A program made the position numbers and the translations under genes. Source: Geothrix sp. (GTDB taxonomy: Bacteria > Acidobacteriota > Holophagae > Holophagales > Holophagaceae). Taken from it: a stretch of DNA of 64,000 nucleotides. The notes beneath the pieces are model-generated. The model was not told where the DNA came from. It saw only the letters and a program-made list of their open reading frames with translations, and made no database searches. Shown here piece after piece: positions 16,225 to 22,412 of this stretch. Numbering within the stretch: the first letter of the stretch is position 1; each line of letters begins with the position of its first letter. The stretch spans positions 141,172 to 205,171 of the forward strand of contig JAUXSE010000053.1 in the NCBI GenBank assembly GCA_030681515.1, in the 5' to 3' direction.

Positions 16225-16247
16225 AAGGCCTGGAATAGGCCTTTTTT
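16225..16247 (+). terminator. Rho-independent terminator after early operon
   Basis: AAGGCC (16225-16230) pairs with GGCCTT (16238-16243) and runs into six T. It closes the rep operon 21 bp after the last stop codon and separates early from late genes. Confidence 0.8.
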
Positions 16248-16296
16248 GCCTTATCCACCCCTGACCACTCTCTCAATCGGACCTCCGTAAGGGGAT

Positions 16297-16351
16297 ATGG
16301 CGGGGGAATGGCGGGGGAATGGCGGGGACATGGCGGAGACATGGCGGGGGA
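16297..16351. repeat. Five tandem 11-bp iteron-like repeats
   Basis: Five units with no spacing: ATGGCGGGGGA, ATGGCGGGGGA, ATGGCGGGGAC, ATGGCGGAGAC and ATGGCGGGGGA. The 11-bp period puts each copy on the same face of the helix. A separate inverted repeat TGGCCGC (16363-16369) / GCGGCCA (16383-16389) follows. The block lies between the rep operon terminator and the first late gene. It may bind Rep (an iteron origin) or a late-gene regulator. Confidence 0.8.
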
Positions 16352-16431
16352 ATGGGTTGATTTGGCCGCACGGAGGACAGAAGCGGCCACATGAGACCCC
16401 CCGAAACGGGACGATGGGATGGAGGTGATCC

Positions 16432-18156
16432 ATGCCCGAGCGCGACGACAAGATCAACTGGATGGAGCCGCCCAAGGCGACAGAGGATCTCCCGGGATGG
16501 GCCAAGCCGGGCCGGCCGGATCTGGCGATCCCGAAGCCAGCGCTGAGCCAGGACGAACTGAGCGCCATCCATGAGGCGGCCCAGCGGAAAAAGGAACTGG
16601 ACTACACCGAGGCCGTGGCCCGCGGCGCCGCCCTCAAGGCGGTGAACGGCATCCTCGATGAGCAGCGGCGTTCCGCGGCATCAGCCCAGGACGAGGAGCG
16701 GAGCAAGCTGTCCCCGTTCTTCGCTTACATGAACAGCCTGCGGGATCTGTCCGGTGAGGAGCAGGACGAGGCCCGGACGGAACTGAAGCTCCAACTCTTC
16801 AGGCTGGAGGATACCGGCGGCCCCAGGCCCCGGAAAATCTACTGTCAGGAGCTGACCCTGGACCAGGCCGAGGTGAAGACCATGGGAGATCCCGCCTTTG
16901 AGCGCCGGACCCAGGACTACGCCGAACGCGCGGGCCGGTTCGGACGCTACGAGTGGAGGATGAAGGGCTGGGCGATGGGGGAACTGACCCTGGACACCAG
17001 CGTTTCAGTCCATGTCGAGGCGCCCCCGGGCTACGTCCCGCCCCTGAACCTCATCCCGGAAGAAAAACCAAAGGCGGACCCCATGGAAGGCTTCAGCGGC
17101 ACCCTGGACCTGGTGGGCCGGGTGGCGGCCATGTTCGGCAGCAAGAACGACGGGAACATGGCTCCCCTGGAGCTGAAGAAGCTCGAAGCCATGTCCTACG
17201 AGCAGGGCCAGCGGGCCGGGAAGATGGAGGGCCGGTATGAGGCCGAACGGGAGCACCGGAAGGAGCTGGACGACCTGCGAGAACGCCACCGTCGCGACCT
17301 GGACGATGCCGAGCGCAGGGGCCTTGACCGGGGGAAGGTGGATGGCGCGCGGGAAGTGCGCGACGAGCTCACCCCGAAGCTCTGGCAACTGGAACACGCG
17401 AACGGAATGCCGGAATCCAGCCTGGTCAGCGATCTGGTGGTCAACCTCGGAGGCCCAGAAGCCTTCCAGGGCCTGGTGGGGGCCGTGGTGACGAACCTGA
17501 ACAAGCCCAAGCCGAATCCAGCACCAGCAACCCGACGCATGGCCCATGCAGGGAATCCACCGATCCCCCTGGTCCCCGGCCCCAAGGTGGCCCTGAATCC
17601 GGCTCAGTCCGAGGAGCCCAGCCGAGCCGATTACCTGGAGGCCATGAACCTGGTGGAAGAGGCCGTGGCGATCATTGAAGAGGCCATCCCGAACGAGACC
17701 CCGGAGAACGCGGCGAAACTGGGCCAGTTGCAGCCCCTGCTGGAGGCCTTCCACGGAGAAGGACTGAAGGAGGGCCCGCTGGCGACCTGGTGGGCCGACT
17801 GGAATCAGCGGTGGAAGCCCATCGTTGAAGCCGTGTTGAACGCCGCCGAGGAGCACCAGGCAGGACAAGAAGCCGAACCTCAACCCGAACCAGCACCCGG
17901 CCCCGAACAGGAACCCGAGGAGGAATCCGTGAACCTGGAAGCCCTGAGGGCCATCCTGATCGAGGCCTTGGACGAAGGCAAGGAAGATCCGGCGATCCTG
18001 GAGCACCTGAAGGCCATGGTTCCGGAGGAGATCCGAGCTATATGGAGGCGGCAGACCAAAGGCTGGCCCCTCGCGATGCTGGCGGGAATGATCGGCCAAG
18101 GCCAGCACCAGGGACGCCTGAAGCAACTGTTGGAGGCCTTCCGGGCTGGACAGTAG
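16432..18156 (+). CDS. 574-aa acidic coiled-coil protein, first late gene
   Basis: ATG at 16432 with GGAGGTGATC six bases upstream, a perfect match to the anti-Shine-Dalgarno and the strongest site in the element, so high expression is likely. The N-terminal ~240 residues are mixed; residues ~255-310 form a charged coiled coil (REHRKELDDLRERHRRDLDD); a Pro/Glu-rich linker (~480-505) precedes a helical C-terminus. No membrane segment. It sits between two copies of the RelE-like cassette. A scaffold or structural role is inferred; no family recognised. Confidence 0.7.
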   Translation: MPERDDKINWMEPPKATEDLPGWAKPGRPDLAIPKPALSQDELSAIHEAAQRKKELDYTEAVARGAALKAVNGILDEQRRSAASAQDEERSKLSPFFAYMNSLRDLSGEEQDEARTELKLQLFRLEDTGGPRPRKIYCQELTLDQAEVKTMGDPAFERRTQDYAERAGRFGRYEWRMKGWAMGELTLDTSVSVHVEAPPGYVPPLNLIPEEKPKADPMEGFSGTLDLVGRVAAMFGSKNDGNMAPLELKKLEAMSYEQGQRAGKMEGRYEAEREHRKELDDLRERHRRDLDDAERRGLDRGKVDGAREVRDELTPKLWQLEHANGMPESSLVSDLVVNLGGPEAFQGLVGAVVTNLNKPKPNPAPATRRMAHAGNPPIPLVPGPKVALNPAQSEEPSRADYLEAMNLVEEAVAIIEEAIPNETPENAAKLGQLQPLLEAFHGEGLKEGPLATWWADWNQRWKPIVEAVLNAAEEHQAGQEAEPQPEPAPGPEQEPEEESVNLEALRAILIEALDEGKEDPAILEHLKAMVPEEIRAIWRRQTKGWPLAMLAGMIGQGQHQGRLKQLLEAFRAGQ

Positions 18157-18191
18157 GAAATCCAAGGCCGATGATGAATCCGGAGGCTGAC

Positions 18192-18443
18192 GTGATTCCT
18201 GTCCGGCGCAACCCAACCCAGCTTCCACGCCACCTTCCCAAGGGCGTGAAGCTCGTCTATCAGGAAACGCCCTCCGGAGGCTTCAACACAGGGCGGAATC
18301 CTCACCTGAAGAACTCCATCGAATGGGTGGCCTTCGAGCGCCACCGAGAAGAAAACTGGGAGCCATGGGTCTGGTCATTCGCGAGCTTCCGGGCCTTCAT
18401 CCTTTTTCAGGTCCATCGAGCGGTTGAGCGAGGCGAACAGTGA
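18192..18443 (+). CDS. Partner of RelE-like protein, copy 2
   Basis: GTG at 18192 is preferred because GGAGG ends five bases upstream; ATG at 18171 is in frame. 83 aa. RRNPTQLPRHLPKGVKLVYQE aligns with the copy at 15645 (NPT, then LP-x-H-x-PKG and VY-x-E), followed by a Trp-rich helix (WEPWVWSFASFRAF). The stop overlaps the next start by 4 bp. Second copy of a two-gene cassette. Confidence 0.55.
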   Translation: MIPVRRNPTQLPRHLPKGVKLVYQETPSGGFNTGRNPHLKNSIEWVAFERHREENWEPWVWSFASFRAFILFQVHRAVERGEQ

Positions 18444-18562
18444 TCGCAAGACGACGGCTCAACCTGAAGATTGAGGCCGGGGCACAGCAAGACCTGGACG
18501 ACATCCAAGACCGAGCGCCGGAGGCTCTGGGATTCGCCCTTTCTGCGATCAACGCAGGGTGA
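18440..18562 (+). CDS. RelE/ParE-like protein copy 2, N-terminal part
   Basis: GTG at 18440 inside the stop of the previous gene; 40 aa (RRRLNLKIEAGAQQDLDDI ...). It aligns with the first ~40 residues of the protein at 15875. The frame ends at TGA 18560-18562, which overlaps a GTG start (18559) of a second frame carrying the rest of the domain. This is either a frameshifted gene, a programmed shift at GGGTGA, or two coupled half-proteins. Confidence 0.45.
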   Translation: MIARRRLNLKIEAGAQQDLDDIQDRAPEALGFALSAINAG

Positions 18563-18762
18563 GAATCCCACAGAAGATGGACCCGAAGACCAAGCGGCTG
18601 GATGGCCACAGGTCTTTCTCCTTCCCGGCTGGGCCGGACGACGTGAAGCAACTCGGCAGGATGATCTCGGAAATTGTTGGGAACACCCTGATCGTGGTGG
18701 CCGTGGACGAAGACCACGACAGGGCCTATGCGAAGGCAAAGGCCAGAACCCGCAAGCGCTGA
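18559..18762 (+). CDS. RelE/ParE-like protein copy 2, C-terminal part
   Basis: 67 aa from GTG 18559. KRLDGHRSFSF, GNTLIVVAVDEDHDRAYAKA and a basic tail match the second half of the protein at 15875 (LSHSF, GLVLWILAV, HPDHDEAYRRA). It is joined to the upstream half by a GTGA overlap. A terminator follows at 18777. Confidence 0.5.
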   Translation: MRIPQKMDPKTKRLDGHRSFSFPAGPDDVKQLGRMISEIVGNTLIVVAVDEDHDRAYAKAKARTRKR

Positions 18763-18776
18763 GGAATAACGACCAC

Positions 18777-18804
18777 AGAAGGCCCGCTATCCGGAGGGCC
18801 TTCT
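18777..18804 (+). terminator. Hairpin terminator
   Basis: A 9-bp perfect stem AGAAGGCCC (18777-18785) / GGGCCTTCT (18796-18804) followed by TC. It lies 14 bp after the RelE-like gene. There is no long T-run, so efficiency is uncertain; the late genes continue downstream. Confidence 0.6.
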
Positions 18805-18871
18805 TCATGTCTGCCGCCAGTTGCGGCCCCAAGCGGCCACAGAGGGCGCCCGATGGCCAGACGCTGGGGCC

Positions 18872-19546
18872 ATGCTCTGGACACCGCCCGCCTCCCCGTT
18901 GGACTACCGCCCTCCCGTGCTGGCAGCCCAGGCCATCGTGATGCGATCAGGCATAGCCGAAACATCGCGTGCCCTGATCCCAGCCAAGCCCCCGGCGCTG
19001 ATGCCGAAAAGCGCGGTGCCGACAACGAAGACCGTGCGGATCCAGGGCAGTTCAGACGAACAGGCCATCCAGAAAGTGAAGCTGCTCAAGGACCAGGTCG
19101 TGAAGCCCGCCCTGGGCGCGGGGCCGCGCGGAATGGCCTACACGCGAAACCTGTTGGCCGAAGCCCTGGGCGGAGCGCCCAAGGGGGTCAACGGCCACAA
19201 CAAATCAGTCGAGGCCGTTAGGATTTTTGAATGGGTGCGGGCCCGTGTCCGATACGTGAATGACCCCGTAGGACGCGAGTTGTTCCAGCAGCTTCCCGAG
19301 CTGATGAAGCTGGGAATTGGTGACTGCGAGGATTTCACGGCCTTGATCGCCTCGCTATTCACGGCGGCGGGAATCAAGGTCAAGGCCCGCATCATCCAGA
19401 TTCCCAAGAAGAGCGGCTGGGCACACATCTACCCAGTGGCAGAGCTGGAGGGGAAGTGGCGAGCCTTCGACGCGACCGAGCGCCAGCGAGCCGGGTGGGA
19501 GTTCCCCACCATCAAGCGAAGCATGGATCTGGAGGTGGTAGCTTGA
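18872..19546 (+). CDS. Transglutaminase-like cysteine protease
   Basis: 224 aa from ATG 18872 (a TTG at 18821 is also in frame). GDCEDF with Cys152, AHIYPV with His185 and FDAT with Asp200 give the Cys-His-Asp triad of the transglutaminase-like superfamily. The motif environment (ARVRYVNDP, LIASLFTAAGIKVKAR) fits the phage and predatory-element branch. Likely a protease or amidase acting on virion proteins or cell wall. It begins the run of membrane protein genes; the next gene starts inside its stop. Confidence 0.85.
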   Translation: MLWTPPASPLDYRPPVLAAQAIVMRSGIAETSRALIPAKPPALMPKSAVPTTKTVRIQGSSDEQAIQKVKLLKDQVVKPALGAGPRGMAYTRNLLAEALGGAPKGVNGHNKSVEAVRIFEWVRARVRYVNDPVGRELFQQLPELMKLGIGDCEDFTALIASLFTAAGIKVKARIIQIPKKSGWAHIYPVAELEGKWRAFDATERQRAGWEFPTIKRSMDLEVVA

Positions 19547-19989
19547 GCGAGATCATGGTCCTGGGCAGCGTGGAAGGGTTCGCAGGGGCTGATGAAGATC
19601 TGCCCTACCTCGTGCCCCTGGCGGCGCCCAAGGTGGCGACGAAACCCATCTCCTACACCCTGAAGCCCAGCGGATCCAGCTCGGGAGGATTCTTCTCCAG
19701 CCTGACGAAGGGCATCGGCAACGTGGGGAACTGGTTTTCCAGCAACTCCCAGGGCGTGGTCCAGGTGCTCGATGCCGCGGGACGCCTCAAGTCAGGCGCC
19801 AAGGCGCAGACAACCTCCATCAACGATGCCTACTACCGCAACATCGTGAACACGCCGCCCCGCAGTTGGTTCGACGACGAAATGATCCCCGGCCTGAAGA
19901 ACTCTGCCCTGGTGGTCATCGCCGGCGGCCTGGCGGTGGGCCTGTTCCTCATGTCCCGCAAGAGCGCGGCGCCACCGGTGCAACCGTGA
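19543..19989 (+). CDS. Tail-anchored protein A with PGLKN motif
   Basis: TTG at 19543 with GGAGG seven bases upstream; 148 aa. Gly/Ser-rich middle (SGSSSGGFFSSLTKGIGN) and at the C-terminus SWFDDEMIPGLKN followed at once by a membrane helix (ALVVIAGGLAVGLFLM) and basic residues. The tail WFDDEMIPGLKN recurs in the next two genes. Orientation N-out or N-in cannot be told. Probably a virion membrane protein. Confidence 0.7.
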   Translation: MSEIMVLGSVEGFAGADEDLPYLVPLAAPKVATKPISYTLKPSGSSSGGFFSSLTKGIGNVGNWFSSNSQGVVQVLDAAGRLKSGAKAQTTSINDAYYRNIVNTPPRSWFDDEMIPGLKNSALVVIAGGLAVGLFLMSRKSAAPPVQP

Positions 19990-20288
19990 GCGCCCGCGTG
20001 GTGACGAAGACCGCCTTTCAGATCGAGGAGCTGACGCCGCTGGTGCGAAGGGCCGATGGCCGGTTGACGCCTGCCACGCCGGGAGAAATGGTCTCTCTGG
20101 GATACCCCAGCTTCACGCCCGGTCCCGGGGGAACGCAGCCCACCATCCCGGAGCCGCCCAAGGCCTCATGGATGGACCGGGAAGACCTGGTCCCCGGACT
20201 GAAGAACAGCACGGTCGTCTTTGGAGCTGGAGCCATGGCCCTGGTGATCGCCTTCCTCGCAATGAAACAAAAGCAGGTGGTGGGATGA
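19986..20288 (+). CDS. Tail-anchored protein B with PGLKN motif
   Basis: GTG in GTGA overlap; 100 aa. N-terminal part FQIEELTPLVRRADGRLTP, a Pro/Gly linker, then SWMDREDLVPGLKN and a membrane helix (TVVFGAGAMALVIAFLAM) with basic end. Same tail as its neighbours on both sides. Confidence 0.7.
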   Translation: MSARVVTKTAFQIEELTPLVRRADGRLTPATPGEMVSLGYPSFTPGPGGTQPTIPEPPKASWMDREDLVPGLKNSTVVFGAGAMALVIAFLAMKQKQVVG

Positions 20289-20818
20289 CCGCCTTTGGCA
20301 TGATCTCCCGCCAGAAGCTCATGGATGAAGCGCCTGAGGGCCGAATCCCGCGCCCTATGCTGCTTCGCCGGCCGATCCAAAGGCCCCTACCGGAGGGGAC
20401 CAGGCCAAGGCCCCGGATCCTGCCCCCGAACCGGAACCCCAAGATCCTTTGGAACCGGGAAATCGTGACGCTGCCAACGCCTTCCGCGATCCAGCCAAGC
20501 CCCATGCCTGCGGTCCAGGCATCTCTCCCACTGGCATCGTTCATCCAGGCCGCTCCGGCTGTGGTGCCCCAGGTGATCGCTCCCTCGCCGGGAGTTCCCA
20601 TCCAGACCGGGACGATCCTGACCGCGAGAACGGAAACGGCAAGATTGGAACCCGTTTTCGAGCGCACCAGGTCCGGGAAAGAAAGCATCGGCCCGGAACT
20701 TCAGACCGATGCCCCGGGCTTCTTTGATCAGGAACTGATCCCCGGCGTGAAAAACCTCTACCTGGCCGGGGGAGCGGCGGCCCTGCTGCTGGTGCTGATG
20801 ATGAGGAAGAAGTCATGA
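20285..20818 (+). CDS. Tail-anchored protein C with PGVKN motif
   Basis: ATGA overlap start; 177 aa. A long Pro-rich, probably extended body (residues ~20-130) ends in FFDQELIPGVKN and a membrane helix (YLAGGAAALLLVLMM) followed by RKKS. The Pro-rich body is reminiscent of spike stalks. Third member of the tail-sharing family. Confidence 0.7.
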   Translation: MTAFGMISRQKLMDEAPEGRIPRPMLLRRPIQRPLPEGTRPRPRILPPNRNPKILWNREIVTLPTPSAIQPSPMPAVQASLPLASFIQAAPAVVPQVIAPSPGVPIQTGTILTARTETARLEPVFERTRSGKESIGPELQTDAPGFFDQELIPGVKNLYLAGGAAALLLVLMMRKKS

Positions 20819-21696
20819 GCCAAATCACCATCCTGCACCGCCCCTTCAACCCCCTCGCGCTCCAGTTCCATGCCGCGCAGCAAGCGCAGCGCCAGCCCAT
20901 GGGATGGACCCCTTGGACGCCCCTGGACGATTACGAACAGATGGAGGGCCTCGGCAGCTTCCTGAAGAAGGCCGCCAAGTCCATCACGAAAATCGCGCGG
21001 GCGCCCATTAAGCTGGTGGCCCCCAAGCTGGCCAAGAAGCTGGAAAAAATTGACAACAAGATCATTGACAACGTGGACAGCGTCCACACCAAGATCAACG
21101 TGGCAGCGAAGAAGGCCGGAAAATCCGTCGGCAAGTTCGTCAAGAAGAACTGGAAATGGATCATCGTGGCGGCGGCCATCGCCATCACCATCTACTCGAT
21201 GGGTTCCGGCTCCACCATCGCCGCAAAGATGATGAGCGGCCTGACCAAGGTGAAGGGCTACATCGCAACCGGCAAGGAATGGGCGGGCGCCAAGCTGAAA
21301 TCCGGCTGGAAGGCTGTGACTTCCGGCATGACGAAGCTGCTCAATGGCAAGAAATTCGGAGAGCTGAATCCCAACGAAGTCGAAGCCTTGGCCGAAGCGA
21401 ACGAGCAATCCGGCGAAAGCCTCATCCCGTGGGAAGTTCTCGGCATGATCGGGAAGAAGGCGCTGACACCCTCCGAGCAAACAGCCTCGGATGCCATGCA
21501 GTTTCAGAGCGAAGGCGGCGGATTCCCCGGAGCGGAGTATCCCGGCCAAGGCGCGGGCGGCGGCGCGGAGTATCCCGGCCAAGGCGCGGGCGGCGGCGCG
21601 GGCTTTCCCGTTGGGCCGTCCAGCGCCTCCCCGTCCTGGTTGATGCCCGCTCTGATCGGCGCCGGAGCCCTCGTGCTCATCATGGCGGTGACCTGA
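20815..21696 (+). CDS. Basic membrane protein with Gly-rich repeat and C-terminal helix
   Basis: 293 aa. Lys-rich amphipathic region (residues ~45-115), a membrane helix near ~119-137 (WKWIIVAAAIAITIYSMG), a second soluble part, a Gly-rich duplicated AEYPGQGAGGG (two copies) and a final membrane helix (WLMPALIGAGALVLIM). Coupled to both neighbours by ATGA. Likely spans the membrane twice; may link membrane and nucleic acid or capsid. Confidence 0.65.
   Translation: MSQITILHRPFNPLALQFHAAQQAQRQPMGWTPWTPLDDYEQMEGLGSFLKKAAKSITKIARAPIKLVAPKLAKKLEKIDNKIIDNVDSVHTKINVAAKKAGKSVGKFVKKNWKWIIVAAAIAITIYSMGSGSTIAAKMMSGLTKVKGYIATGKEWAGAKLKSGWKAVTSGMTKLLNGKKFGELNPNEVEALAEANEQSGESLIPWEVLGMIGKKALTPSEQTASDAMQFQSEGGGFPGAEYPGQGAGGGAEYPGQGAGGGAGFPVGPSSASPSWLMPALIGAGALVLIMAVT
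21532..21597 (+). repeat. Two perfect 33-bp tandem copies
   Basis: Two identical 33-bp units (21532-21564 and 21565-21597) encode AEYPGQGAGGG twice inside the preceding gene. The lack of any synonymous difference suggests a recent duplication. Confidence 0.9.
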
Positions 21697-22412
21697 TGTA
21701 TGCCGAAACGTTCAAGGTTCAGGGATGGATGGAAACGCAAGCCAAATGGCTGCGATGGGCCATGCAGAGCCTGACGGCGAGGAAGCTGGAAGACGTGCGC
21801 TACAACCTCCAGAAGTTCTGGGAGAGCTTGTCGGACGCGAAGGGCCGGGCCGCAAAGCCTCAGGACTGGGGCGACATCATGACCCTGGACGCCCAGAGTC
21901 AGTGGACCCTGGGAAACCTCTACCAGAACGACCAGGCCGATATGTTGAAACAGCTCAACAACTTCATGCTCGCTCGAAACGTTGGTGTCGCGATGACGGG
22001 ACCAATTCTGATGTCAACAGCGGCAAAATACTTCGCCGCAGGGACCACAGAAATCCGATCCAAAATCGAGAACCTGGGGGCCTCGGCAAGCGCAGCATTC
22101 AAGGCTCAGTCGAACCTAGCGAGCCAGGCAGAGGCCGAATACCGGAAGGCCGGAATCCAGGACAACCAGGCCAGAAGCACGGGCCAGGTCGCGTCCTACG
22201 CCGTCACGGGAGCCCCCCTGGAAACCAAGAACAACCTGCGCCAAGCCTCCACCATCGCCAAGCCTCCAGAGATTCCGAACCCCTTCAGCCTCGACTTCCT
22301 GGGCTTCCCGTTGTGGGCCTGGATCGCGGGCGCGGCGGGCATCGCCCTGCTGGTGGCCACCGGTCCCACCGTGGTCATGGCCTCGAATGCCTACCGCAAG
22401 GCGACAGCATGA
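21696..22412 (+). CDS. Helical protein with C-terminal membrane helix
   Basis: 238 aa from ATG 21696, overlapping the preceding stop by one base. Largely helical (WMETQAKWLRWAMQSL, TTEIRSKIENLGASASAAFKAQ cut here) with a C-terminal membrane segment (PLWAWIAGAAGIALLVATG). Fifth consecutive gene product ending in a membrane helix, but without the PGLKN motif. Not recognised. Confidence 0.65.
   Translation: MYAETFKVQGWMETQAKWLRWAMQSLTARKLEDVRYNLQKFWESLSDAKGRAAKPQDWGDIMTLDAQSQWTLGNLYQNDQADMLKQLNNFMLARNVGVAMTGPILMSTAAKYFAAGTTEIRSKIENLGASASAAFKAQSNLASQAEAEYRKAGIQDNQARSTGQVASYAVTGAPLETKNNLRQASTIAKPPEIPNPFSLDFLGFPLWAWIAGAAGIALLVATGPTVVMASNAYRKATA

Noticed and set aside
16297..16351. CRISPR array
   Set aside because: Units are 11 bp with no spacers; they are direct iteron-like repeats.
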